Shown here piece after piece: positions 1 to 6,236 of a DNA stretch of 64,000 nucleotides. The position numbers and the translations under genes were made by a program. The notes below the pieces were generated by a model. The model searched no databases and had not been told where the DNA came from. It was given only the letters and a program-made list of their open reading frames with translations. Position 1 is the first letter of the stretch. The number at the start of each line of letters is the position of its first letter. Origin of the DNA: JAILEN01 sp036723975 (GTDB taxonomy: Bacteria; Bacillota; Clostridia; Lachnospirales; Lachnospiraceae); NCBI GenBank assembly GCA_036723975.1, contig DAIMGJ010000013.1, positions 1 through 64,000 of the forward strand, read 5' to 3'.

Positions 1-34
1 TGTAATACATAATCCTTGATGGAAGAATAAACCG

Positions 35-61
35 GAAGTTAATCGCACAAATTCCTGTTTG
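35..61. repeat. Junction palindrome, copy A
   Basis: A 27-nt element ending in the imperfect palindrome CAAATTCCTGTTTG. It matches 3770-3796 at 23 of 27 positions, and 39-64 matches 2413-2437 closely. The other copies sit at or just after stop codons of accessory genes, so a gene may end just outside the left edge of the window. Function unknown. Confidence 0.5.
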
Positions 62-88
62 TCGATTTAATTGAATATTGATTGTTAC

Positions 89-125
89 ATAGACCAGTAC
101 CCCTAAGATGTCAGTACTGGTCTAT
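89..125. repeat. Left flanking hairpin of the AAA ATPase gene
   Basis: A 12-bp perfect stem with a 13-nt loop; the arm core is AGACCAGTAC paired with GTACTGGTCT. A very similar hairpin lies in the same orientation directly after the ATPase gene at 1563-1604. There is no U-run after this copy, so it is not an obvious terminator. Confidence 0.6.
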
Positions 126-135
126 TATCATGCTG

Positions 136-215
136 AAAGTCCTATAATATTTGCAGATTGATTTGCAAAAGTCATAGGACTTTTGTTATAATAATTGCAA
201 AAATGATAGGACTTT
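136..215 (+). promoter_or_regulatory. Promoter with three operator-like repeats
   Basis: TATAAT at 187-192 is preceded by TTGCAA at 163-168 (18-bp spacer). A 21-nt direct repeat ending ATAGGACTTT lies at 163-183 over the -35 and again at 195-215 after the -10, 32 bp apart (about three helical turns), with 19 of 21 matches. A third copy is inverted at 136-156. The geometry suggests cooperative binding by a repressor, perhaps autoregulation. The binding protein is unknown. Confidence 0.55.
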
Positions 216-226
216 AGGAGGCGCCT

Positions 227-1543
227 ATGTATAGAGACATACTTGAAGACTTAAAAAAGTGGAAAGATAAGCCGCGTAGAAAGCCATTATTATTGGCTGG
301 TGTTAGACAGTGTGGTAAGACATATATTGTAGGAGAGTTCGCGAAGGAATGTTTTGATAGTTATGTTTACCTTAACTTTGAAGCATCAGAAAATCTTGCT
401 GCAATATTTGAGTATGATTTTGATGTTAAAAGAATTATTACAGAAATTGAACGCTATACCAAGACGGAAATAATTCCAGGTAAAACCTTAGTATTCTTTG
501 ATGAGATTCAAGAGTGTGCAAGGGCGATAACATCGCTTAAGTATTTTTGCGAAAACATGAAGGAACTTCATCTTGTATGTGCCGGCTCATTGCTTGGAGT
601 AGCTATCAAGGAGAAGAAGATTTCGTTTCCGGTAGGAAAGGTTAATCGTCTACAATTATATCCTATGAGTTTCAAGGAATTTGTAATCGCTAATGGTAGA
701 GATGACTTGGTGGAATTATTTAAAGATTGGCCAATAGATAGACCGATTCCTGAACTTTATTCTGTTCCAATGGATAAGCTCCTTAAGGAATACTATATTG
801 TTGGCGGAATGCCTGAAGTTGTAAAGACTTGGATTGAGACACATGATATAGATGAGATTGAAGAAGTTCAGAATGAAATATTAAGCGATTATGCAGATGA
901 TTTTTCGAAACATGCACCAGCCAATGAGGTGCCAAAAATCAGGTGGATTTGGGATTCGGTTCCTGTACAGTTGGCAAAGGAAAATAATAAATTTATCTTT
1001 TCGCATGTAAAAGAAGGAAAGAGATCTGCTGAGCTTGAAGATGCATTGGAATGGCTTGAATATGCAGGACTTATTACAAAAACGGAGTTGGTTGAACAGC
1101 CCGAGATTCCTTTGGCAGGAGGCGCTGACAAAACATATTTCAAAGTATATATGTCTGATATAGGCTTACTTAGAGCAAAATCAAAAGTTTCTGCTGATAC
1201 GATTTTAGAAGAATCTCCTTTGTATGTGAGATTCAAGGGTGCTTTTGCGGAAAATTATGTTCTGAATGAGCTTAAAGCTTCAGGCAAAGTTCCCTATTTT
1301 TGGCGCTCAGGAAATTCTGCAGAAGTGGATTTTCTTTTTGAAGCAAATGGAGATGTAGTACCTGTTGAAGTTAAGGCAGCTGATAATACTCAAGCTAAGA
1401 GCTATAAGCAGTTTTGCAAGAAATATAGTCCAAGGATGGGATTTAAGTTGTCCAAAAAGAATATTGCAGAAAACTTGTGCGAAAATACAAAGACCTATAA
1501 TATACCATTGTATTTGGGATGGAATATTGATAAGTACAATTGA
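227..1543 (+). CDS. AAA family ATPase with DUF4143
   Basis: A 438-aa cytoplasmic ATPase. The N-terminal part has a P-loop GVRQCGKT at about residues 25-32 and a Walker B LVFFDEIQE near residue 87, as in the ATP-binding DUF4143 family. The C-terminal part contains a nuclease-like DUF4143 core, FWRSGNSAEVDFLFE followed by VPVEVKA. AGGAGG at 216-221 sets the start. The biological role of this family is not established; members are often found in variable genome regions. The gene stands alone, is bracketed by matching hairpins, and has its own promoter with triplicated operator-like sites, so it behaves like an independently mobile or self-regulated unit. Family assignment is firm; function is open. 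Confidence 0.88.
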   Translation: MYRDILEDLKKWKDKPRRKPLLLAGVRQCGKTYIVGEFAKECFDSYVYLNFEASENLAAIFEYDFDVKRIITEIERYTKTEIIPGKTLVFFDEIQECARAITSLKYFCENMKELHLVCAGSLLGVAIKEKKISFPVGKVNRLQLYPMSFKEFVIANGRDDLVELFKDWPIDRPIPELYSVPMDKLLKEYYIVGGMPEVVKTWIETHDIDEIEEVQNEILSDYADDFSKHAPANEVPKIRWIWDSVPVQLAKENNKFIFSHVKEGKRSAELEDALEWLEYAGLITKTELVEQPEIPLAGGADKTYFKVYMSDIGLLRAKSKVSADTILEESPLYVRFKGAFAENYVLNELKASGKVPYFWRSGNSAEVDFLFEANGDVVPVEVKAADNTQAKSYKQFCKKYSPRMGFKLSKKNIAENLCENTKTYNIPLYLGWNIDKYN

Positions 1544-1562
1544 TAACTAAATAGAACCTTAC

Positions 1563-1604
1563 ATAGGCCAGTACCCTGGAGATGCCCAGTCGGTACTGGT
1601 CTAT
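1563..1604. repeat. Right flanking hairpin of the AAA ATPase gene
   Basis: A 13-bp stem (one G-U pair) beginning 20 nt after the ATPase stop. Its arm core GGCCAGTACC/GGTACTGGTC copies the hairpin at 89-125. The loop contains a second small CTGG/CCAG pairing. TTTGTTT follows, so this copy could also terminate transcription. Confidence 0.6.
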
Positions 1605-1722
1605 TTGTTTGATTTCTAGGGTGGAGATATTCCATGGATTGTGATACTATAATTGAGGTTTTGTTCCAGTAAAATTGGCATAAGATTATTTTGGGAAACG
1701 TTTCATGCCAAATATAATAGGT

Positions 1723-1757
1723 AAACCTAGGAGGGGTAGTCGCACCCCAGGTTTTTT
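1723..1757 (+). terminator. Rho-independent terminator candidate
   Basis: Stems AAACCT/AGGTTT and GGGGT/ACCCC, with a 4-nt bulge, are followed by T6. The expected transcript would come from upstream. Confidence 0.55.
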
Positions 1758-1764
1758 CATAGAG

Positions 1765-1802
1765 CAGTTATCTCAAATAGAGATAGCTGATCTTTTTTTT
1801 TT
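1765..1802 (+). terminator. Rho-independent terminator
   Basis: A 10-bp stem closing CAGTTATCTC with GAGATAGCTG (one G-U pair) and a 5-nt loop is followed by TCT and a run of about ten T. Together with 1723-1757 it insulates the next gene. Confidence 0.65.
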
Positions 1803-1821
1803 AGAACTTTTGAATTGTGTA

Positions 1822-1850
1822 TTCCTTGATGTATGCGGATTCTGTATAAT
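1822..1850 (+). promoter_or_regulatory. Promoter candidate for the 175-aa gene
   Basis: A perfect TATAAT at 1845-1850 with a weak TTCCTT at 1822-1827 and a 17-bp spacer. It lies 46 nt before the start codon and downstream of two terminators. Confidence 0.45.
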
Positions 1851-1895
1851 TGAAGACAGTGAAATTAACAAATCGGGATTTGTAGGGGGAAGTAT

Positions 1896-2423
1896 ATGCT
1901 CTATCATGCATCGAAAATACGAGGAATGAGAACCATTGAACCACATATATCAACACATGGCAAAGCATACGTCTACGCGATTAGGAATCAGGTTACAGCC
2001 GTCTGTTTTGGAGCGCCAAAAGATGACTTCGATTTACTGATGGATAATCAGGATGGTAAGACTGTTTTGTATGAATGTTATCCCAATGCAGTGGAGAGAG
2101 TATACTCTGGAAGTTCGTGTTCGCTGTATACTATTAAAGAGGATGGGTTCTTACAAGGTCAAACTGGTTGGGATGAAGAATTAGTTTCGGAAAACAGTGT
2201 GGATGTCTTGCAAGAACAAATAATTCCAGATATTTATGAGTATCTTTTGCGAGCAACTGCAAATGAAGAGTGTAAAATCAATCTGTTTTCTGAAGATGAA
2301 GAATATATCTCAATGCTACGCGATGAACTGTCTGAACGTATAAAAATATATGGTCTTTCAACAGAGCAAATGGATAGCGATTGGCGTTTTCAGATGTTCC
2401 TTTCAAAGATACTTAATCGGTAA
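1896..2423 (+). CDS. Conserved hypothetical protein, 175 aa
   Basis: A soluble acidic protein without signal peptide or membrane segment. It begins LYHASKIRGMRTIEP; an N-terminal LYHxS stretch followed by a glycine-rich THGKAYVYA segment is reminiscent of the opening strand of small ADP-ribosyltransferase-like folds, but I see no clear catalytic triad and do not assign that activity. The start is set by TAGGGGG at 1883-1889. The gene has its own promoter candidate and ends inside a junction palindrome (2413-2437), so it looks like a single-gene unit. Function unknown. Confidence 0.7.
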   Translation: MLYHASKIRGMRTIEPHISTHGKAYVYAIRNQVTAVCFGAPKDDFDLLMDNQDGKTVLYECYPNAVERVYSGSSCSLYTIKEDGFLQGQTGWDEELVSENSVDVLQEQIIPDIYEYLLRATANEECKINLFSEDEEYISMLRDELSERIKIYGLSTEQMDSDWRFQMFLSKILNR

Positions 2424-2437
2424 ATTCCAGTTTGTCG
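2413..2437. repeat. Junction palindrome, copy B
   Basis: This element overlaps the stop codon (2421-2423) of the 175-aa gene and matches copy A (39-64) across TTAATCG and AAATTCC.GTTTGTCG. Its position at the gene end resembles the arrangement at 3770-3796. Confidence 0.5.
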
Positions 2438-2468
2438 TGCTCTTTCTGTAAGAGAAGACATCGATAAC

Positions 2469-2709
2469 TTCAAATTTGTAGGGTAAGAAATATATGTTTT
2501 TAAAGAAAAAGAATAAACAAAAGATGTATGATCAAGCGACCCTGAAGCCTGTCTTAAAATCAAGCATATGCAACGGCGAACAAGTGGCGGGATTTCAAAT
2601 TAAAAACACCGGAGCGATTGAAGAAGTTATGCTGATAAAAACTCCTGCGGATTTAGAAGAGTTTAAAAGACAGTATGGGATTACGGAAGAAGTGGAAAAG
2701 GTATATTAG
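2469..2709 (+). repeat. 241-bp direct repeat, left copy
   Basis: This copy aligns without gaps to 4389-4629, an offset of exactly 1920 bp. I count 21 differences in 241 positions (about 91% identity). It includes the leader, the RBS and the entire 71-aa ORF. The two copies bracket the Nif11-like/CPBP/DUF3267 block. Confidence 0.9.
2494..2709 (+). CDS. Small conserved protein, 71 aa (copy 1)
   Basis: A Lys-rich N-terminus (MFLKKKNKQK) is followed by KPVLKSSICNGEQVAGF and an acidic C-terminus. The pattern, with a single Cys in an SSICNGEQVAGF core, matches a small protein family common in Lachnospiraceae whose function is not known to me. The leader TTTGTAGGG at 2475-2483 supplies the RBS. The paralogue at 4414-4629 differs in only a few residues. 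The next gene starts 9 nt after its stop. No signal peptide or membrane segment is visible. Confidence 0.75.
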   Translation: MFLKKKNKQKMYDQATLKPVLKSSICNGEQVAGFQIKNTGAIEEVMLIKTPADLEEFKRQYGITEEVEKVY

Positions 2710-2718
2710 GGTGAGAAA

Positions 2719-2994
2719 ATGATAGATGTTACACTTGAAAAAATCAGAAACTTAGCAAAAAGTGACGCTTCTTTTAAGGATGCGATTATAAAAACTGCAA
2801 AGGAGAAACCCTCAATTGTGGATTTTTGCAAGGTGTGTCGCGAAGCAGGCATAGAAATCTATCCAATGGATATTGCGGATTTGGATGAGAGTTTTTATGC
2901 TGCCATGAAGAGAAGCACCAACGGCGGAGGAGAGAATTCTCCACATTTAAATTGGGAAGATGAAGTGTTTATGGAGTTTATCAACTCGTTATAA
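2719..2994 (+). CDS. Nif11-like small protein, possible peptide precursor
   Basis: A 91-aa protein. The helical N-terminal part (residues 1-60) resembles Nif11-type leader domains: a charged helix, then FCKVCREAGIEIYPMDI. It is followed by a small-residue stretch STNGGGENS around residues 66-74 that could be a double-glycine-type cleavage site. The remaining C-terminal segment of about 17-20 residues is acidic and aromatic and lacks Cys, unlike most modified peptide cores. Neighbours are a CPBP protease and a DUF3267 metalloprotease-like membrane protein, and the block is enclosed by long direct repeats. The precursor role is an inference; an ordinary small regulatory protein is equally possible. 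Confidence 0.5.
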   Translation: MIDVTLEKIRNLAKSDASFKDAIIKTAKEKPSIVDFCKVCREAGIEIYPMDIADLDESFYAAMKRSTNGGGENSPHLNWEDEVFMEFINSL

Positions 2995-3003
2995 TTGGAG
3001 ATG

Positions 3004-3084
3004 ATGATAGAAACTTATAGTAAACAAGTGGATTTTGTAGATTTGAGTAGTCTAGATCCAATCATTAGGGAATGTATAGAGTGA
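3004..3084 (+). CDS. Short ORF, 26 codons
   Basis: Translation begins MIETYSKQVDFV and ends IIRECIE before TGA; an extra Met codon lies directly upstream at 3001. TTGGAG at 2995-3000 is a plausible RBS, though very close. It sits between the Nif11-like gene and the CPBP gene. It may be a real small peptide, the 3' remnant of a larger gene, or chance. I see no homology. Confidence 0.25.
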   Translation: MIETYSKQVDFVDLSSLDPIIRECIE

Positions 3085-3153
3085 TAAATCGTGATTTTTA
3101 GAGGCAAATTATATTTCAGTTTTATTGACGATGGAAGTGGAGAGACGCGAGAT

Positions 3154-3765
3154 ATGTTTGGAATGTTTATTAATGAATTCGTTGGCGCATTAGTACAGGT
3201 ATTGCTATTTTCTTTGATTCCCCTGATTTTTTGGCTGATATTTGTCAGGAGAAAACAGAACTTTTTTAAGTGGATAGGAATTAAAAAGATCAAGCATGAA
3301 GGGAAATGGTGGGGAACAGCATGTGCAATCCTTATTGCTACGGGATTATATATAGGTTTAACGTCATTTGCAATTCGTTTTCTTCCTGAAGGGGTGACCA
3401 CCGCAGGCAGAGACTTTGCCGACAAAGGATTTGCTGCATTTCCTGCTGTATTGGCATATGGCTTTATCCGTACTGGATTATCCGAAGAAATAGTCTTCAG
3501 GGGTTTTTTATTAAAACGTTTTGGAGAAAAGTTTGGGTTCATCACCGGCAATATCATACAGGCAATCCTGTTTGGCATGATGCACGGAATTCCTTTTGGT
3601 TTAGCAACACACAATATACCTGTGACTATAGTAATAACTATACTTCCCGGTGCTTTTGGGTGGTTCCAGGGATGGATGAACGAAAAAAAATTTGGTGGGA
3701 GCATTATTCCAAGCTGGATTTTGCATGGAACGATTAATGTCATAGTGGCTACGATGGCACTATAA
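3154..3765 (+). CDS. CPBP family intramembrane metalloprotease
   Basis: An integral membrane protein of 203 aa from the ATG at 3154. A longer frame from a GTG at 3091 lacks an RBS, whereas GGAGA at 3139-3143 suits 3154. The Abi/CPBP motifs are visible in order: SEEIVFRGFLLKR (motif 1, EExxxR), FGMMHGIPF (motif 2, FxxxH) and SWILHGTIN (motif 3, HxxxN). These residues coordinate the catalytic site in this family of CAAX-type proteases. Bacterial members include bacteriocin immunity proteins and peptide-processing factors. Its location after a Nif11-like gene suggests processing of, or immunity to, a small peptide, but that is inference. Confidence 0.85.
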   Translation: MFGMFINEFVGALVQVLLFSLIPLIFWLIFVRRKQNFFKWIGIKKIKHEGKWWGTACAILIATGLYIGLTSFAIRFLPEGVTTAGRDFADKGFAAFPAVLAYGFIRTGLSEEIVFRGFLLKRFGEKFGFITGNIIQAILFGMMHGIPFGLATHNIPVTIVITILPGAFGWFQGWMNEKKFGGSIIPSWILHGTINVIVATMAL

Positions 3766-3769
3766 CTTT

Positions 3770-3796
3770 GAAGTTAATAGCACAAATTCGAATTTG
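3770..3796. repeat. Junction palindrome, copy D
   Basis: It begins 5 nt after the CPBP stop and contains the perfect 14-nt palindrome CAAATTCGAATTTG (3783-3796). The right end merges into GCAGAGGAAA, the RBS of the next gene. It matches copy A at 23 of 27 positions. Confidence 0.55.
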
Positions 3797-3811
3797 CAGA
3801 GGAAATAATTA

Positions 3812-4387
3812 ATGATTTTACGTTATGCTGGTAAATATGACGGAAATGAAGAGAATCTTCCACATAAAGAACATCACCCAAATGTGGTGCCGTTTAAGGA
3901 AGTAAATGATATGAAAAAGTTTTCCTTAATTGTAAATCTAGGAAGCATTGGAGTGATGCTATTGTTGGCCATTCCTTTTTTGATTTTGGGAATGAGATAT
4001 ATTCCAAGTAATGCGATATGGTTGATGATTGGAGGAGTTTTGGGAGGCCTTTCCTTGTTCCCACACGAATTATTGCATGCGATATGTTATAAAAAAGACG
4101 TCTATCTTTACCAAGATTTAGAACATGGGTTGATGTTTGTGGTAGGAACGGAAGATATGAGTAAATGGCACTTTATTTTTATGTGTCTTTGCCCAAATAT
4201 AATTCTTGGGTTCATTCCATATGTAGTATTTTTATTGTTTCCGAAATTTGTAGGATTAGGACTGTTTGGAATTATTTGTATCGGAACCGGTATTGGAGAT
4301 TGGATTAACGTATATAACGCGATAAAACAGATGCCAAAGGGAGCAAAAACATATTTGTGCGGTATGCATTCTTATTGGTATGTGTAG
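3812..4387 (+). CDS. DUF3267 family putative membrane metalloprotease
   Basis: A 191-aa protein with a short soluble N-terminus (about 35 residues, His-rich HKEHHPN) and about four membrane segments. FPHELLHAIC near residue 87 contains an HExxH zincin motif, as in DUF3267 proteins, which resemble M50-type site-2 proteases. GAGGAAA upstream supports the start. It follows the CPBP protease across a junction palindrome and directly precedes the second 241-bp direct repeat. Two different membrane proteases next to a possible peptide precursor make a peptide maturation or signalling role attractive but unproven. Confidence 0.75.
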   Translation: MILRYAGKYDGNEENLPHKEHHPNVVPFKEVNDMKKFSLIVNLGSIGVMLLLAIPFLILGMRYIPSNAIWLMIGGVLGGLSLFPHELLHAICYKKDVYLYQDLEHGLMFVVGTEDMSKWHFIFMCLCPNIILGFIPYVVFLLFPKFVGLGLFGIICIGTGIGDWINVYNAIKQMPKGAKTYLCGMHSYWYV

Positions 4388-4388
4388 A

Positions 4389-4629
4389 TTCAAATTTGTA
4401 GGGTAAGAAATATATGTTTTTAAAGAAAAAGAATAAACAAAAGACGTATGATCAAGCGACCCTGAAGCCTGTTTTAAAATCAAGCATATGTAACGGAGAG
4501 CAAGTTGCAGGATTTCAGAATATAAAAACCGGTGCGATTGAAGAAGTTATGTTGATACAAACGGCTGCGGATTTAGAAGAGTTTAAAAGACAGTACGGCA
4601 TTACGGAAGAAATAGAAAAGGTGTATTAG
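4389..4629 (+). repeat. 241-bp direct repeat, right copy
   Basis: The partner of 2469-2709, beginning 2 nt after the DUF3267 stop. Sequence similarity stops just after the ORF stop codon on the right and at TTCAAATTTG on the left, so the duplicated unit is leader plus gene. Confidence 0.9.
4414..4629 (+). CDS. Small conserved protein, 71 aa (copy 2)
   Basis: The paralogue of the protein at 2494-2709, with the same KPVLKSSICNGEQVAGF core and the same acidic tail DLEEFKRQYGITEE. Differences cluster after the core (QNIKTGAIEE instead of QIKNTGAIEE). The leader, including TAGGG, is identical to copy 1 for the first 44 nt of the repeat. An HD-domain gene follows 9 nt after the stop. Both copies are intact, so the duplication appears recent or is being maintained. 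Function unknown. Confidence 0.75.
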   Translation: MFLKKKNKQKTYDQATLKPVLKSSICNGEQVAGFQNIKTGAIEEVMLIQTAADLEEFKRQYGITEEIEKVY

Positions 4630-4638
4630 GAGATAATT

Positions 4639-5220
4639 ATGAACGCAAGAGAGTACTTGGAAATATTACACGTTGCAGAGAAACTAAAGGATACGCCCAG
4701 GCATTGTACAACATCAAATCGTAGGACAGAAAGTGTAGCGGAGCATAGTTGGCGAATTTCTCTTATGGCATTTCTGTTAAAGCATGAGTTTAAAGACGTA
4801 GATATAAATAAAGTTGTTGATATGTGTTTGATTCATGATTTGGGGGAGTGCTTTACTGGTGATATCCCTACGTTTATAAAAACGGACGAAGACAGAGATG
4901 TGGAAGATTCTTTATTAAATAAGTGGGTGAAGTCTCTTCCAACTGATGTTTCAAATGAATTGATGTCGCTTTATGAGGAGATGGAAGCACAAGAAACAAA
5001 GGAAGCTAAACTATATAAATCTTTGGATAAACTTGAAGCACTAATTCAACATAACGAATCGCCTCTTGATACCTGGTCAGAAAATGAGTTTGAACTCAAT
5101 AAAACATATGCCTTTGACACGGTAGCATATTCAGATTGGCTTACAGAATTGAGAGAGGCTATCCTTGAGGATACTATGAATAAAATTGAGGGAGAGAAAA
5201 ACACAAATAAAAGTTTATAG
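4639..5220 (+). CDS. HD domain protein, YfbR/HDDC2-like nucleotidase
   Basis: A 193-aa soluble phosphohydrolase. The HD superfamily metal ligands are visible: RTESVAEHSWRIS (His, about residue 35), CLIHDLGE (His-Asp, about residue 69) and KSLDKLEALIQH (Asp, about residue 130). Length and motif spacing match the HDDC2/YfbR group of 5'-deoxynucleotidases, which dephosphorylate deoxynucleoside monophosphates. TAGGAGA upstream sets the start. It is packed between the second 71-aa gene and a small membrane protein in the accessory series. The superfamily is secure; the substrate is inferred. Confidence 0.85.
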   Translation: MNAREYLEILHVAEKLKDTPRHCTTSNRRTESVAEHSWRISLMAFLLKHEFKDVDINKVVDMCLIHDLGECFTGDIPTFIKTDEDRDVEDSLLNKWVKSLPTDVSNELMSLYEEMEAQETKEAKLYKSLDKLEALIQHNESPLDTWSENEFELNKTYAFDTVAYSDWLTELREAILEDTMNKIEGEKNTNKSL

Positions 5221-5231
5221 GAGAAAAGGAT

Positions 5232-5582
5232 ATGGCGGGTACAATTATTTACCTGACAATTTCAATATTGGTATCACTTATTTTTATTGTACTTGGAATA
5301 TTTCAGTATAAATCAAAAAAACCGGTGAGTTTGAATACGGGAGAAACACCTCCAAGAGAGGATGAACTGATCGATGTGACAGAGTGGAATCATAAACACG
5401 GAAGAAATCTGATTATTTACGGATGCCTCCTGTTTATCACTATGGCAGTCTTTGTTTATTTCATAAACAGAACAGATAATGTAGCTATTCAATTGGTTGT
5501 ATTTTTTGCCGTGATATTTGTAGAAATCGCGTGGCTTGAAGTACAACATAACCGGCTAAAAAAGAGACTTATAAAAAAATAG
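5232..5582 (+). CDS. Small membrane protein, 116 aa
   Basis: Three predicted membrane segments: residues 4-24, about 64-80 and about 86-102. A polar middle loop, SLNTGETPPREDELIDVTEW, resembles the layout of DUF3784-type small membrane proteins of Firmicutes, but I cannot confirm the family. The C-terminus is basic (RLKKRLIKK), consistent with a cytoplasmic tail. The RBS ATAGGAGAA lies upstream. It begins 11 nt after the HD gene. Function unknown. Confidence 0.65.
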   Translation: MAGTIIYLTISILVSLIFIVLGIFQYKSKKPVSLNTGETPPREDELIDVTEWNHKHGRNLIIYGCLLFITMAVFVYFINRTDNVAIQLVVFFAVIFVEIAWLEVQHNRLKKRLIKK

Positions 5583-5588
5583 GGTATT

Positions 5589-6155
5589 ATGAAAAAACTG
5601 GTTTTGTATGGAGATTCAAATACATATGGCTATGACCCGCGAGGCACCTTAGGTGGAAGATATCCTGCGGAAGTTCGTTGGGCTACGATAGTAAAAACTG
5701 CTCTGTCTGATTTTTATGAAGTGATAGAAGAAGGCATGAACGGTCGGATGCTCCCAGGCGTGGAACATGGCTATTTTGTTGAATTACTCTCCGGTTTGAC
5801 ATCCGAGGATACCGTGGTGATGATGTTGGGAACGAATGATGTTTTGCTTTCTTATCATCCAAACGTAAAACAAATCGCTGATAAAATGGAGCGCATTTTG
5901 TCTTATGTAAAGAAGAACTTTGCCGGGAAGTTTATTATGATAGCACCGCCTCTGATTGAGGCTGTGGAACCGGATTTGAAAGAATATCGAGATGCAAGTA
6001 TTGAGATGAACCAACGTTTTATGGAACTTGCAAAAAGCTATGAGATACCGGCGTTTGATGCTTCGGAATGGAATATCATCATGGGGTATGATGGGGTGCA
6101 TTTTACGGTAGAAGGCCATCAGCGTTTTGCGGAAAAGATGATTGATGTTTTATAG
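5589..6155 (+). CDS. SGNH/GDSL family hydrolase
   Basis: A 188-aa protein without signal peptide, likely a cytoplasmic esterase or acyl hydrolase. The four SGNH blocks are present: LYGDSNTYG (block I, catalytic Ser at residue 10), EEGMNGR (block II Gly), MMLGTNDV (block III Asn) and GYDGVHFTVEGH (block V, Asp and His of the triad). The gene follows the membrane protein by 6 nt with TAGGG as RBS. The substrate cannot be told from sequence; related proteins act on acetylated sugars and lysophospholipids. Confidence 0.88.
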   Translation: MKKLVLYGDSNTYGYDPRGTLGGRYPAEVRWATIVKTALSDFYEVIEEGMNGRMLPGVEHGYFVELLSGLTSEDTVVMMLGTNDVLLSYHPNVKQIADKMERILSYVKKNFAGKFIMIAPPLIEAVEPDLKEYRDASIEMNQRFMELAKSYEIPAFDASEWNIIMGYDGVHFTVEGHQRFAEKMIDVL

Positions 6156-6168
6156 GAGGAGTGTATAC

Positions 6169-6222
6169 GTGGTAGAGCTTAAAGCAATTACGGAAGATAA
6201 CTTCATGCAGTATAAGTTATAA
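6169..6222 (+). pseudogene. 5' remnant of an acetyltransferase-like gene
   Basis: A strong AGGAGG at 6154-6159 precedes GTG and 17 codons reading MVELKAITEDNFMQYKL before TAA. The opening VELKAITEDNF is typical of the first strand of GNAT N-acetyltransferases in Firmicutes, but the rest of the domain is absent. The next gene starts 14 nt later. A deletion that removed nearly the whole coding region while leaving the translation start is the simplest reading. Confidence 0.5.
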
Positions 6223-6236
6223 GGGATGGAAGAGGT

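Larger units (their letters stand above)
1544..1895. other. 352-nt intergenic region with hairpins and a promoter
   Basis: No convincing gene lies here. It contains the right flanking hairpin (1563-1604), two terminator-like hairpins (1723-1757 and 1765-1802) and a perfect TATAAT at 1845-1850 serving the next gene. A 74-codon open frame at 1705-1929 crosses both hairpins and is rejected as a gene. Confidence 0.6.

Noticed and set aside
35..64. Integron attC site
   Set aside because: GTTAATC does not fit the GTTRRRY core, and no integrase or paired R''/L'' boxes were seen; kept only as a cassette-like repeat.
136..215. Three similar repeats as a possible CRISPR remnant
   Set aside because: One copy is inverted, spacing is unequal, the copies overlap promoter elements and no cas genes are present.
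1705..1929. 74-codon open frame on the + strand
   Set aside because: It crosses two terminator hairpins and the promoter of the 175-aa gene, has no RBS, and overlaps that gene's true start.
3015..3743. 242-codon open frame on the minus strand
   Set aside because: It is the antisense shadow of the CPBP gene, whose protease motifs and membrane pattern are on the + strand.
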